From Tetracentron sinense (lineage: Eukaryota > Streptophyta > Magnoliopsida > Trochodendrales > Trochodendraceae), in assembly GCA_015143295.1 (NCBI GenBank), contig CM026574.1, forward strand, positions 8,000,938 through 8,064,937: a DNA stretch of 64,000 nt, written 5' to 3'. This document shows positions 1-13,214 of this stretch, in pieces; position 1 is the stretch's first letter, and every line of letters starts with the position of its first letter. The notes under the pieces were generated by a model. It saw only the letters and a program-made list of their open reading frames with translations. It was not told the DNA's origin and searched no databases. Made by a program: the position numbers and the translations under genes.

Positions 1-404
1 GGATTAATAAAAAAAAATGGTAAATATTGATATTGGATGGATTACTTTAACAAGCTAAGAATATCTACATTAACAAACCAATTGTCCTCGATATCTAATA
101 TGTGTGCCTCTTAGTGGATGATGTCACCCAAATCCTAATAAGATATATTTTTCGGTTTTGTATGTACGCATTTTGGTATATATAACCTTATACACAATTT
201 AGAATGCATTTCTTGTACCAATGTTAATGAATTATATGTAAGATTATAGTAGTCGGTTTCTCGCATTTTATTTGTACCTAATTATGTACTCTTATTTCAT
301 GCAAAGTTTTGTACGCGACAATTTTTCCATAATTAATTGGTTGATCACTTGGTAGTGTAAATTGTATTGTTTCATGATTCAACACTTGTGATTAACGTCC
401 TCAG
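1..404. other. Non-coding, probable intron tail
   Basis: AT-rich sequence with no open frame or repeat that I recognise. It ends in a good acceptor (cctcag at 399-404) directly before the exon at 405, so it is best read as the end of an intron. Confidence 0.4.
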
Positions 405-513
405 GGAATTCATGAGAGAGGACACACAATCGTTCAATTCTTTGAAATAGTAGGGGAGATGAGACAGAAAATAGCTAATTCAATGGCAAATGAGGAACAA
501 GATAAAGTTTCAG
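405..513 (+). CDS. Internal exon of an unrecognised protein gene
   Basis: A 109-nt open segment sits between a good acceptor (cctcag) and a good donor (AG then gtgggt). Read from its first base it gives 36 codons plus one base, including HTIVQFFEIVGEMRQK followed by a charged helix-like stretch (IANSMANEEQDKVS). The mix of hydrophobic and charged residues looks like a conserved helical region, not chance translation. I could not assign a family. No partner exon is recognisable in the window, so the gene must extend upstream, be broken, or continue past the repeats. The Sirevirus-like array begins only about 12 bp after the donor, so if the gene is active its next intron starts almost directly in transposon sequence. 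Confidence 0.45.
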
Positions 514-624
514 GTGGGTGAATTCACTAATCAGTCTACTAGACATATGTGATCTGATTGGGAGACGTCCCGGTATGGTAAATGCAAGATAATTTTTACA
601 AAATGGCAAACCCTTGACAAAGTA

Positions 625-2170
625 TGTTGCCCAAGTATTAACCCTAAAGGGGGGTGAATAGGATCTTGGCAAACTAAAATTTCTATTTTAGTTTCTTTTG
701 CGGAATTTAAACTAAGTTAAATGAACAAGAAATAAGATGCTACCAATTCTAAATTATTTAACAGTAAAGAATAAGGGAAAGAGTAAAGGAATCAAATACC
801 AAGAATTGTTATCGAGGTTCAGCACTCCCGCCTACTCCCCGCCTTAAGTTCTCTGGCTTCAAGGATTAAACTACGATCCACTATCGTACGATCTTCTTCA
901 GGTTGAAGATCAAGCCTTTACAATCTCTGTTTTAGGTCGAGATTACACCTTCAAAGCAAGATAACAATCTTCTATTTGCTTCAGAAAGCCTTCAGCTTCA
1001 ATACACCCGAATCAAAGATTCTGAGATTTTACAGAGTGATGATATGGTTTGACTTTGAATCACACAAAGGCTCCTTAATGAGCTGAATAAGAATGACTTT
1101 CAAGCTTCTAAATAAGCTAGATAAGATTGAATATCAATATACCAAAGTCTTTCAAAGGTAGGAGTTGAACAGCTTAGTCACAGAGATTTGGAGAAAACTG
1201 GTTTGTTTTTCAGAGTATTGGATTGATTTGAATAAATATGAGTTAATGATTTCATCAATGGTAGTTCAGTTTTTGTATTTTGTTCATAAATGAACTCTAT
1301 TTATACCCCAAGGGAAAATATGGCCGTTGATGGAACATTAATGCAAAAATACCCGTTAAAAAATAGCCATTGCAGAGCATTTAATTCGCATCCCGCGTCA
1401 TTCGGTCGTCCGAATGGTGACAAATGTCAATCCCATTTCTTGGGTCGTCCGGATGCTCACGTCTGAATCAAATGATAGTAACCAATTCAATTTTGGTTTT
1501 GTCATTCAGTCGACCGAATGGGTATGAATGGAATAACAGTAGTCAACTGAGATTTTTTCTCTTCATTCGGTCGTCCGAATGACCATTTTCACTAGAAAAA
1601 TTGTTTTTCAATTCTTTTCTTTCTACGATGATTCCATGGGCCTTCCAACTTACTTTAATCATGATGATTACCATATTTTAGGTCCTTAGAAAGATTTCCA
1701 ATATAGTCTAAAGGCACCTAAAGTCAATCTAGGTCTTGTGAGCTTTTTCAACAACCAACCTTTGAAGACTTCTTACAAAGTCCTAAGCACCTTTCAAAAC
1801 TAAAAACTTAAATCAAAAAGTCTTCTTTGAGTGATCTAGGATCTTCCATGATGATATCAACCTTGAGTTCTTCTAAGGGATCTTCTTAATGAGACTTCAT
1901 CTTCTAATGAAATTTGGCACGATCTTCAAGTAAATTACTTCTTCTCTTAGACTTTGGATGCTTTGAGTTTTATTATTGTGACTTCAATAATTATTTTCCA
2001 ATCTTGAATGGTATTTTCATGCTATCTTTCTTGAATGATTGACTAATGTTCTTATATCTTGTTATTCATAAACACTCAAGGGAGACATTAGTAATACAAC
2101 GATCATTTCATTATTTGAGTTATCATCAAAATTATTAGGGGTACACAAGGTTCTATCCTTTAGGCTAATA
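625..2170 (-). repeat. Sirevirus-like LTR, copy 1
   Basis: About 1,546 bp in minus orientation, running from a start at TATTAGCC to an end at GGGCAACA. It contains three near-palindromic boxes of the type cattcggtcgtccgaatg (around 1400-1580) and a related one, gggtcgtccggatg. Conserved palindromic boxes are known from Sirevirus LTRs. Confidence 0.65.
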
Positions 2171-2497
2171 ATCTCCCATTTTTTTATGATGACAAAATAA
2201 TGGAATGAAATGGAGATTTGCCCCCCCCCCCCCTCCCCCCTCAACATATAAATTCAATAAAAAATTTAGGAAAGCTCCCCCTAAACATATGCATAGTCAA
2301 ATTTTGAATTAACTTTTAAGTTCATGCATATTTTAGATCATTTAGAGTTTAGGATATGATTTTCAAGATAGAAATTCTAATTTCAATTTAGCCATTACAC
2401 TAATCAGTCTACTAGACATATGTGATCTGATTGGGAGACGTCCCGGTATGGTAAATGCAAGATAATTTTTACAAAATGGCAAACCCTTGACAAAGTA

Positions 2498-4043
2498 TGT
2501 TGCCCAAGTATTAACCCTAAAGGGGGGTGAATAGGGTCTTGGCAAACTAAAATTTCTATTTTAGTTTCTTTTGCGGAATTTAAACTAAGTTAAATGAACA
2601 AGAAATAAGATGCTACCAATTCTAAATTATTCAACAGTAAAGAATAAGGGAAAGAGTAAAGGAATCAAATACCGAGAATTGTTATCGAGGTTCAGCACTC
2701 CCGCCTACTCCCCGCCTTAAGCTCTCTGGCTTCAAGGATTAAACTACGATCCACTATCGTACGATCTTCTTCAGGTTGAAGATCAAGCCTTTACAATCTC
2801 TGTTTTAGGTCGAGATTACACCTTCAAAGCAAGATAACAATCTTCTATTTGCTTCACAAAGCCTTCAGCTTCAATACACCCGAATCAAAGATTCTGAGAT
2901 TTTACAGAGTGATGATATGGTTTGACTTTGAATCACACAAAGGCTCCTTAATGAGCTGAATAAGAATGACTTTCAAGCTTCTAAATAAGCTAGATAAGAT
3001 TGAATATCAATATACCAAAGTCTTTCAAAGGTAGGAGTTGAACAGCTTAGTCACAGAGATTTGGAGAAAACTGGTTTGTTTTTCAGAGTATTGGATTGAT
3101 TTGAATAAATATGAGTTAATGATTTCATCAATGGTAGTTCAGTTTTTGTATTTTGTTCATAAATGAACTCTATTTATACCCCAAGGGAAAATATGGCCGT
3201 TGATGGAACATTAATGCAAAAATACCCGTTAAAAAATAGCCATTGCAGAGCATTTAATTCGCATCCCGCGTCATTCGGTCGTCCGAATGGTGACAAATGT
3301 CAATCCCATTTCTTGGGTCGTCCGGATGCTCACGTCTGAATCAAATGATAGTAACCAATTCAATTTTGGTTTTGTCATTCAGTCGACCGAATGGGTATGA
3401 ATGGAATAACAGTAGTCAACTGAGATTTTTTCTCTTCATTCGGTCGTCTGAATGACCATTTTCACTAGAAAAATTGTTTTTCAATTCTTTTCTTTCTACG
3501 ATGATTCCATGGGCCTTCCAACTTACTTTAATCATGATGATTACCATATTTTAGGTCCTTAGAAAGATTTCCAATATAGTCTAAAGGCACCTAAAGTCAA
3601 TCTAGGTCTTGTGAGCTTTTTCAACAACCAACCTTTGAAGACTTCTTACAAAGTCCTAAGCACCTTTCAAAACTAAAAACTTAAATCAAAAAGTCTTCTT
3701 TGAGTGATCTAGGATCTTCCATGATGATATCAACCTTGAGTTCTTCTAAGGGATCTTCTTAATGAGACTTCATCTTCTAATGAAATTTGGCACGATCTTC
3801 AAGTAAATTACTTCTTCTCTTAGACTTTGGATGCTTTGAGTTTTATTATTGTGACTTCAATAATTATTTTCCAATCTTGAATGGTATTTTCATGCTATCT
3901 TTCTTGAATGATTGACTAATGTTCTTATATCTTGTTATTCATAAACACTCAAGGGAGACATTAGTAATACAACGATCATTTCATTATTTGAGTTATCATC
4001 AAAATTATTAGGGGTACACAAGGTTCTATCCTTTAGGCTAATA
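2498..4043 (-). repeat. Sirevirus-like LTR, copy 2
   Basis: The same 1,546-bp LTR as copy 1 with only a handful of differences by eye. It is separated from copy 1 by a 327-bp internal piece (2171-2497) containing a long C run (2221-2240) that is the polypurine tract on the minus strand. Confidence 0.65.
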
Positions 4044-4377
4044 ATCTCCCATTTTTTTATGATGACAAAATAATGGAATGAAATGGAGATTTGCCCCCCC
4101 CCCCCCCCCCCCCTCCCCCCTCAACATATAAATTCAATAAAAAATTTAGGAAAGCTCCCCCTAAACATATGCATAGTCAAATTTTGAATTAACTTTTAAG
4201 TTCATGCATATTTTAGATCATTTAGAGTTTAGGATATGATTTTCAAGATAGAAATTCTAATTTCAATTTAGCCATTACACTAATCAGTCTACTAGACATA
4301 TGTGATCTGATTGGGAGACGTCCCGGTATGGTAAATGCAAGATAATTTTTACAAAATGGCAAACCCTTGACAAAGTA

Positions 4378-5922
4378 TGTTGCCCAAGTATTAACCCTAA
4401 AGGGGGGTGAATAGGGTCTTGGCAAACTAAAATTTCTATTTTAGTTTCTTTTGCGGAATTTAAACTAAGTTAAATGAACAAGAAATAAGATGCTACCAAT
4501 TCTAAATTATTCAACAGTAAAGAATAAGGGAAAGAGTAAAGGAATCAAATACCGAGAATTGTTATCGAGGTTCAGCACTCCCGCCTACTCCCCGCCTTAA
4601 GCTCTCTGGCTTCAAGGATTAAACTACGATCCACTATCGTACGATCTTCTTCAGGTTGAAGATCAAGCCTTTACAATCTCTGTTTTAGGTCGAGATTACA
4701 CCTTCAAAGCAAAATAACAATCTTCTATTTGCTTCACAAAGCCTTCAGCTTCAATACACCCGAATCAAAGATTCTGAGATTTTACAGAGTGATGATATGG
4801 TTTGACTTTGAATCACACAAAGGCTCCTTAATGAGCTGAATAAGAATGACTTTCAAGCTTCTAAATAAGCTAGATAAGATTGAATATCAATATACCAAAG
4901 TCTTTCAAAGGTAGGAGTTGAACAGCTTAGTCACAGAGATTTGGAGAAAACTGGTTTGTTTTTCAGAGTATTGGATTGATTTGAATAAATATGAGTTAAT
5001 GATTTCATCAATGGTAGTTCAGTTTTTGTATTTTGTTCATAAATGAACTCTATTTATACCCCAAGGGAAAATATGGCCGTTGATGGAACATTAATGCAAA
5101 AATACCCGTTAAAAAATAGCCATTGCAGAGCATTTAATTCGCATCCCGCGTCATTCGGTCGTCCGAATGGTGACAAATGTCAATCCCATTTCTTGGGTCG
5201 TCCGGATGCTCACGTCTGAATCAAATGATAGTAACCAATTAATTTTGGTTTTGTCATTCAGTCGACCGAATGGGTATGAATGGAATAACAGTAGTCAACT
5301 GAGATTTTTTCTCTTCATTCGGTCGTCCGAATGACCATTTTCACTAGAAAAATTGTTTTTCAATTCTTTTCTTTCTACGATGATTCCATGGGCCTTCCAA
5401 CTTACTTTAATCATGATGATTACCATATTTTAGGTCCTTAGAAAGATTTCCAATATAGTCTAAAGGCACCTAAAGTCAATCTAGGTCTTGTGAGCTTTTT
5501 CAACAACCAACCTTTGAAGACTTCTTACAAAGTCCTAAGCACCTTTCAAAACTAAAAACTTAAATCAAAAAGTCTTCTTTGAGTGATCTAGGATCTTCCA
5601 TGATGATATCAACCTTGAGTTCTTCCAAGGGATCTTCTTAATGAGACTTCATCTTCTAATGAAATTTGGCACGATCTTCAAGTAAATTACTTCTTCTCTT
5701 AGACTTTGGATGCTTTGAGTTTTATTATTGTGACTTCAATGATTATTTTTCAATCTTGAATGGTATTTTCATGCTATCTTTCTTGAATGATTGACTAATG
5801 TTCTTATATCTTGTTATTCATAAACACTCAAGGGAGACATTAGTAATACAACGATCATTTCATTATTTGAGTTATCATCAAAATTATTAGGGGTACACAA
5901 GGTTCTATCCTTTAGGCTAATA
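4378..5922 (-). repeat. Sirevirus-like LTR, copy 3
   Basis: The third LTR is about 1,545 bp and nearly identical to the others. The C run beside it is longer than in copy 1, as expected if homopolymer slippage followed duplication. Confidence 0.65.
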
Positions 5923-6605
5923 ATCTCCCATTTTTTTATGATGACAAAATAATGGAATGAATTGGAGATTTGCCCCCCCCCCCCCCCCCCCTCCCCCCTC
6001 AACATATAAATTCAATAAAAAATTTAGGAAAGCTCCCCCTAAACATATGCATAGTCAAATTTTGAATTAACTTTTAAGTTCATGCATATTTTAGATCATT
6101 TAGAGTTTAGGATATGATTTTCAAGATAGAAATTCTAATTTCAATTTAGCCATTACACATTCATCACTTAATCAAGATTATCATTCATAAGAATACAAGT
6201 TATGTACATCAAAGTCAAGAAAAGTATGATTTCATTCATATTCATTAAAAGTTAAACATTTACATGTATATCAAAGTCAAGCCATGTCTAAAACCAAAAG
6301 ACAATCAAGAGAAGTTACATTTCATTTTTCCCCCTTGGCATCATGAAAAAGATACATAAAAAATGTCATACGCCAAGACAAAAAGCTAAGAGATTAAAAA
6401 AAAAAATCCAAGGGGCTTTTTCTTCCCGCTTTCTCTTCGCTAAGTGAGACATCTTTGATATAGTCTCATTTCTCTTCGCCTTAGGGTCACTAGGAGAAGT
6501 ATCATCTACAATGACGGCCTCCTGAGATCTCGGCTGAGGGACTCCCTGGGATTGCTCTGGGGGCTGAATATCCACCAGGATTGAATATCCAGCCTTTGGG
6601 TTCAT
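5923..6605 (-). mobile_element. 3' internal remnant of the Sirevirus-like element
   Basis: The first 236 bp match the internal pieces between the other LTRs. Beyond 6158 the sequence is unique in the window. On the minus strand it holds another 'gatgccaagggggaaa' polypurine-like motif, typical of the multiplied tracts of Sireviruses, and a short charged open stretch (6366-6605) that may be the tail of the last internal reading frame. It is a fossil with no complete gene. Confidence 0.5.
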
Positions 6606-8516
6606 CCTAATTGACTAGAAACTTCAGATAGTCCAATCGGATAGTCAATTTTGGATTGGCCCTTAATTGGGCTAATTCATCAACCCGAAACTACACAGGC
6701 TAAGGGGAGATTCTTTCAATTTTGTGACAGATTTTATCATATTAAATTCTGATTTTGTGGGTGTTCTTTAACCTGATGAAATTGAAAATATTAGATTATG
6801 CGGGGCTAGATGATTTAAATATTTTATTTTAAATTATTAGTAAATGGGCATTCTAGAGATTGGGTACCGCCGTCTTCCGCAAAGTAGTGTAATCTTGTAG
6901 GGATAGACCAGAGTGAATCCGAGCTAAGTTGAATTCTAGAGACAGAGCTGTCAAATCCCTTGCAAAATGGGAGGCTTCGACTATCTTCAAGAAAGACTTT
7001 TGATAAAGCGCCTCTTAACTTGGTGATTCATGTATATTTATCTATAAATATTATTGTTGTCATTTATGTTCAAGTTTATCTATTAACATATTTTGCATGA
7101 ATAATTTTTCTTTAAGGTGCTTAGCACCAATAACAAGACTGGATTTAAAATGAACTAGTTTGGGCCAAAGACATTGAAGGACTTTTAGGTGGTATGAACA
7201 AACTCTTTTAAAGGAAGGCTAAAAGGAAAATTAATTCTCTACAGGAAAAAAAAGCAATTGAAAAGCATGACTGAGCTAATCCTTCATGGGATGACATTGC
7301 AACCCAAGATAGTTTTAATGAAGATGATGTAATGGAACATTAGGGGGGTTTGAGCACCCAAATATCTATATACATAGTAGAGGGTAATTCATCATTAGAA
7401 AATGTTGGTTTGAAAACGCTTCTCCATTCACCCAATAGGGGGTGCTTGAGAAATATTTGGCTTATGTGTTGTGATGAATTAATTTAACAATTAAATCAAT
7501 ACCATATTTCATCAAGCCAGATTATTGGGTTTTAATGGAGAATAAAACCCCCCTTGTTTTGTTTTTTAGTTGGGGTCTTTGATTAGACTCTTATGTGAGG
7601 CAAAGCACACTCTTGTACATCTCCTTTTATTATCTTTAGTCTCACATTACCTAGAGAAGAGTTTTTAAGAAAGCTTATAAATTCTCTACTCATGTATTAT
7701 AATTAAGAGCACACACATCGTGCACATTGACGCATTAGGGGTCACTTCTTATTTTGATCAAATCTTAGGTGTCCATTGATGTGATGCCATTTATCGTGTG
7801 CCCATGGATGGTCATATGTCCCTACAATTAGGATGGGGTTAGATGATTGACGATCTCCATTTGGAGAGTGTAGGATCTGATTTTAGCTTTCTGATTGAGA
7901 TGATCAGATGATTTCTCCTCGGGTGCACCATGTTTACTAGATGCTAGTTGTAAGCATCCTATTTTTGCACTCCTCTTCCTCCTCTTCTAATCCTCTCAAA
8001 AGTTTCAAGGAATCACCCCTAGGACCCCCTCCCCCCCCCCCTTCACCTGAATCCCAAGTCCTTTCCAAAATCTAGAAACATCCCTAAACCTTGGGACCCT
8101 CCTCCTAAACCTTAAAATACTTTCCAATACCTTAAAATTCTTCCCAAAATCCTAAAATACCTTTCCGGGATCGAAAACCCTAAGATCAAAGGTATAGTAG
8201 TCATTTTTGGGTCAAAACCAATGACTGACAGTAGTCAATCACTGTTTTAGCCCTTTAGGGTCCGTAGGCAACTATTTCAATCATTGTTCCAACCCTTTAT
8301 GGTTTGTAGGTAACTACTAGGAAGGGCAGTTATCATGTTTATAGCAAATATGTCAGGATGGTGGTAGAGTATCAACCGTCGACCATTTATGTAGCCTAAA
8401 TTGGGCCTTACATTAGACACTCTGCTACAAAGTCTGCTCGCCTGTCTTGATTTATTGTTTCCCTCCTTGCCCGTTGACACCCCATACATACAACAAAGAG
8501 AGTATATGTGATGACT
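6606..8516. other. Unassigned repeat-rich DNA
   Basis: No gene recognised. A short stretch at 7260-7340 can be read as WDDIATQDSFNEDD, but it is not open over a useful length and has no clear splice sites. A C run lies at about 8030-8042. The remainder is probably old transposon DNA. Confidence 0.3.
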
Positions 8517-9329
8517 TGAACCCACGCCTTAGGGAATTATATTCCGAGGCACGCGCTCGTTCGTCATTAACGCACATCGGAAGACTTTACCTGCCAAAAT
8601 GTGAGGATTTTTGAACTTTTATTAGATGATTAATTAAAGCAACATCAACTGGTCATCAAAATAACCCATCATAAGCTGCATTACCTTCACTTGCTACCGT
8701 TGTCTTTTAGATATAGTGCCACTAATGTACCGATACGCTTTCCAGAATTTGTCAAACGTAACTCCTTGCCAAATCAGCTAATCCGACAGTTGATCTGTTG
8801 ACATGAAATGTCAGTAAGCTATGAAGCCCATCAAAATTCTCAAACCTTCTAAGCTATTTTCCATATCTTAGTATCAACATCAATAGTATAGCAATACAAT
8901 TTCACACAATCATATATGATGATATCCAATACTAGGCAGTGTAGTAACAGTAATAATTATCATAAGACACATCAGTGTAAGTCTTAGATTACCGTTTTCA
9001 ATGAGTTCATAACTGTTGTTATTTACGTACCGACCCAATGGTCGTTCAGGGCTACATCGCCCTACCCAAGGTCTTCAATCTTGAAACGCTTTCTTTTCAC
9101 TGAACTCCCTCAAGGATGTTCACGACGCTAGATTGTCATTCTAGGCAACCGACATTCTTTTACCTTTGAGTCCACAGAAACCCACTGGGTCTTCTCCCAC
9201 TAAAACCAATACTCTTGAATCCTTAGAATCAATTATAAACCAACTATGCCTTCACCCGCTAAAACAATACCATTGAGTTTGTAACTCAATTATCAACCAA
9301 CCGAGTCTTCACCCGATAGAACCAACACT

Positions 9330-10080
9330 CTTATCTAATATCAGTCACTATGGGGAACTTACCCGCATGACTTCTCTATCAGGGACCCACACAAACACAT
9401 CTGATCTCAATCACTGTGGGGAACCTGTTCTCACGGCACCTCCATCAGAAATCAACACAAATCCATCTGATTTCAGCCACTGTGGGGAAACTATCCTCAC
9501 GGTATCTCTATCAGAGACCAACACAAATCCATCTGATTTCAACCACTGTGGGGAATCTGTCCTGACGACATCTCCATTACAGACCTCACGACATCTCCAT
9601 CAGAGACCAACATAAATTCATCTAATTGTAGCCACTGTGGGGAACCTATCCTCATGACATCTCCATCAAAGTCCAACACAAATTCATCTGATTTCAGCCA
9701 CAGTAGGGAACCTGTCTGCATGAATTCTCTATCAGAGACAACATCCTTTTCTGATATCAGTCACTGTGAGGAACTCATCCTCACGACTTCTCAATCAGAG
9801 ATAACACACTTTCCTAATTTCAGTCATTGTGAGGAACTCGTCCTCACGACTTCTCTAACAGGGACAACATCCTTTTCTGATATCATTCACTGTGGGGAAC
9901 TCATCCTCATGATTTCTCTATCAGAGACAAACACACTTTCCTGATTTCATTCATTGTGGGGGAACTCGTCCTCACGACTTCTCTATCAGGAACAACATAC
10001 TTATCTGATATTAGTCACTAGGAGGAACTCGCCCTCTTGACTTCTCTATTAGAGACCAACACAAACACCGCCCCTTAGGG
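9330..10080 (+). repeat. 66-bp minisatellite in LTR A
   Basis: About 11 imperfect units with the theme 'cactgtggggaacctgtcct' followed by 'cacgacttctctatcagaga'. The unit length is close to a multiple of three and lacks stops in one frame, which explains open stretches at 9367-9615 and 9654-9944 with repeated SETNTNPSDFSHCGE. These are repeat artefacts, not genes. Confidence 0.8.
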
Positions 10081-10142
10081 TAACATCATTCGTTATCATC
10101 TGTCACAATCTGGGTATGTACCTGCCAACACACGTCAACGAC

Positions 10143-10910
10143 CATGGTTGTTAAATCCTTGCGATTTGCAATTCAAATCCTACGATTCGATTCGAATCCC
10201 AAGCAAAACGATTCAAATTGGAAGTGAAAATCTTAATTTGGTAAATCTCATTTGATTTGTGATTCTGATTACGATTTGCGATTCAAATCGTGCAATTTGA
10301 ACACGAAACCCCTTTTACGGACCAATACATTAAAAAATATTTTTTATTCTTTTGATTTCCTAAAAGTACTTTATAACTTTTAAGAAGAGAGAAGAAACAA
10401 AAACTCTTGTTACGGACATGCCAAAACCCCTATTTGGGTTTTCACTTTGTTGCTGATATGCCGTGAAACAAAAAAAAGAAAAAAAGGGAAAAAAGAAGAA
10501 GAATGATTATGAAGTTGGATTTTGGGAAAACTTGATAGTTTCCCTTCATAGTTTATTTTATTAGTCTTTTCATTTGTACAAGTTTTTTGATACTTGATCT
10601 CATACAACATGATTATATGAGTTTATTTTTGTTGATTTATCTTTAATGATATTAATATTTTTTTTCATTTTAAGGAGTTCATTCGCGTTTTTTGTAGTGT
10701 ATGTAATGAAATGCCCATTACTTTCTTTTATCAATAGATATGAATGAAATTTTTTGGATAATAGATTATTCTTTTTTTCAGATTTATTAAGTAAAATTTT
10801 GTATTTTTTAAACAATTTTTTTTTAAATGGATTGAATCTTACGATTTACGATCTGAATCCCGATTTGAATCGAATCGGTCCTAAAATGATTTTACGATTT
10901 AACAACCTTG
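10143..10910. mobile_element. hAT-type MITE, CATGGTTGTTAAATC ends
   Basis: Terminal inverted repeats CATGGTTGTTAAATC and (reversed) CAAGGTTGTTAAATC. It is flanked by tcaacgac and ccaacgac (7 of 8). Shifting the boundaries by one base gives a perfect caacgacc duplication at 10136 and 10912. Both ends repeat the motif cgattcgaatc in varied forms. There is no transposase. It lies inside LTR A. Confidence 0.75.
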
Positions 10911-11926
10911 CCAACGACCCTTATTTAAACTTTGTTTGGGTACATACCTACTAACTCAAGCAAAAAAAAACCCTTAACTTTTGTGGGAATTTGATTTCAT
11001 ACATGTTAGGATTTCTAACCATATTCCTAAATTTATTTATTAGGAACTCTTGAGTAGAATCGAGCCAAACACAGTTAGTTATAAGCACATGGGTCTCACG
11101 CCCTACGGACCAAAGTCTGAACTAACTGTTCTAATTTGGAACCTCACCGGGCCAATGGATCCTTCCATTGCCCTTAACAATAAAAGGGATATCAATACGC
11201 GACATATGAGGATAAATCCTCAAATATTTTATAAGTTCCAATTAATCGGCTTGAAGCCTCTGATTGATCAGTGGGTGACAAGACTTTGTCCCCACGGGGT
11301 GACTCGGATAATTTTAAACATTTGGGCCTTGTGAGTACCAGAATTTTAACCTCCATTTCCTGATCAGGATAAATCCGATTAAGGAATAGTGATAAATTGC
11401 AATGGGGTTGTGAGTCGTCACCTATCTAATTATGAGGGAAATAGGTCCCTGAATTTGTTGGATAAGGCATAGTCTGGAAGTCAGAGGTCAGGGTAAGGGA
11501 TTCAGTTGAGTTAGGGGAAGGTGTTAGGCACCCCTAAACTCCCATTCAAAGATGGTTACCTACTCCCTAAGTCTGAATTATATAAAGAAAACCATAAAGA
11601 AGCTTGCAATTTGATCTATATGCTGAGAAATGTAATGTTAAAGAATAACTGAATTGAGAAAAACATAGTAGAAACGGAATAAAGATTCTATCCTAGGAGA
11701 GCTGAACCCGGTCAGGGTTGCCTACGTATCCACAGTTAGTGGAATCAAGCCACACGTAGTTCCGAAAATGAGTTGATGGTTTGAGGTGATTTGATTGGAC
11801 TGGGTTTTGGGTGATTGAAAGGTTTGATGGTTTTTGCTCCTATTTGAGGAGCGAGGTGGCCTTTTAAGCTCGTGCTGATGAGTGAAAGGTTGTATGTGGG
11901 TTTAGCCGAGGTTCAGTTTGGTTGGG

Positions 11927-12500
11927 GTTCAACTAAGGTTTAATCAGAGTTTAACTAAGGTTTAACCAAAGTTTAACTAGGGTTAATTGAGATTTAACTA
12001 GGGTTTAGCTAGGATTAATTGGGATTTAATCGGGTTTAACTAGAATTTAACTAGAGTTAACTAGGACTTAACCAGGGTTTAACTAGAGTTAATTGGGGTT
12101 TAATCAGGATTAACTAGGATTTAACCAAGGTTTGATCAAGATTAACTAGGATTTAATCAGGGTTTAATCAGGACTTAACTATGGTTAACTAGGGTTTAAT
12201 CAGGATTTAACAAGGGTTAACTAGGGTTTAACTAGAGTTAACTGGGGTTTTAACTAGAGTTAACCGGAATTAATTGGGTTTAACTAGAGTTAACTGGGGT
12301 GTAACTAGGGCCTAACCAGGGTTTAACTAGAGTTAATTGGAATTAACTAGGGTTTTAACTAGAATTAACTTGGGTTTTAACTAGAGTTAACTTGGGTTTA
12401 ACTAGGGTTAACTTGGATTTTAACTAGAGTTAACTTGGGTTTAACTAGGGTTAACTAGGGTTTAACTGGGTTTAACTAGAATTAACTGGGTTTTAATCAG
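11927..12500 (+). repeat. ggtttaactagggttaac minisatellite
   Basis: About 570 bp made almost only of variants of gtttaactagggttaacta in a 10-11 bp half-unit and about 22-bp whole-unit rhythm. It looks telomere-like at a glance (gggttt) but is not the plant telomere repeat. Confidence 0.85.
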
Positions 12501-12502
12501 GG

Positions 12503-12662
12503 TTTTTGGGCAGAGGTTCGACTAAACGAGGCAAGTTTTGAACCGGGATTTGAGCAGAGGTTCGACTAGGCGAGGCTAGTTTTGAATCGGGATTTGGGCA
12601 GAGGTTCGACTAGGCGAGGCTAGTTTTGAACCGGGATTTGGACAAAGGTTCGACTAGGCAGG
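12503..12662 (+). repeat. 53-bp tandem repeat, about three units
   Basis: Units contain gcagaggttcgactaggcga and gttttgaaccgggattt. They follow the preceding minisatellite directly inside solo LTR D. Confidence 0.75.
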
Positions 12663-13214
12663 CAGTCTAAGTAGTTGAATAATTAAAAAACAACTTTAAA
12701 AAATGATTAAACCAACTTAAACTATCAAAAGACAAAGCAAGATAGGCTTTTGAGGAGAATTACCATCCGAGAAATCTGAAAAAATTTCTGAAAAGAGGTC
12801 CTGATAATCGACCATTCGCAATCGACGTTCTCGGGAATCCGGAGCGCTAGGAGAAGTTTTAAAGAAGAAAAAAGAGAGAGGAGAAGGAATGGATGAGAAA
12901 TGAAGTGAGGGAGTGGGGTATTTATAGATTTTCAAAACAGGGGTGCGCTACTTGTAGTAGCGCCCCGATGGATAAAAACCCCGAATAGTCAAGCGGCAAG
13001 GAGCAGTAAGGGGGTAAAACGGGTCGACATTGAGGGGGGCGGCTCAAAATAAACGGGCCCCTCTAGGGGCGCTATTTGAAGTAGCGCCCCTATTTAAGGA
13101 GCCAAAATTTTTATTTTTCTTTTTGTTGACTTTTGACTTGCCACGTGTCGCGCCCCGCTTCCCCAAAAAGCCATTTTCCGTTTTGAATCTGAAAAGAGTC
13201 AAAATGGAGCTAAA

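Larger units (their letters stand above)
525..6605 (-). mobile_element. Sirevirus-like (Ty1/copia) tandem LTR array, fossil
   Basis: Three head-to-tail units of about 1,873, 1,880 and 1,878 bp begin at 525, 2398 and 4278 and are nearly identical. On the minus strand each has a purine-rich tract, the Sirevirus-type text 'tttgtcatcataaaaa' and 'gggagattattag' just before the LTR start, and 'ctattcacccccctttaggg' near the LTR end, a well-known feature of plant Sirevirus LTRs. Reading from the high end, the order is a longer 3' internal remnant (6605-5923), LTR, short internal piece, LTR, short internal piece, LTR, short leader. No gag or pol is left between the LTRs. The near-identity of the units points to a young amplification, probably by unequal recombination between LTRs. 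Confidence 0.75.

Noticed and set aside
2363-4425. Repeated 60-residue open stretches (MPRPYSPPFRV type) as a small gene family
   Set aside because: They are the same LTR-edge sequence read in each unit of the Sirevirus-like array.
6366-6605. Minus-strand 79-codon charged open stretch as an independent gene
   Set aside because: It lies in the 3' internal remnant of the Sirevirus-like element, beside its polypurine motifs.
9367-9944. Plus-strand open stretches with repeated SETNTNPSDFSHCGE, which look like a repeat protein
   Set aside because: They arise from the 66-bp minisatellite in LTR A, whose unit length is a multiple of three. There is no start context, no splice sites and no family resemblance.
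11927-12500. Interstitial telomere array
   Set aside because: The repeat is gtttaactagggttaac, not tttaggg. It is an LTR minisatellite.
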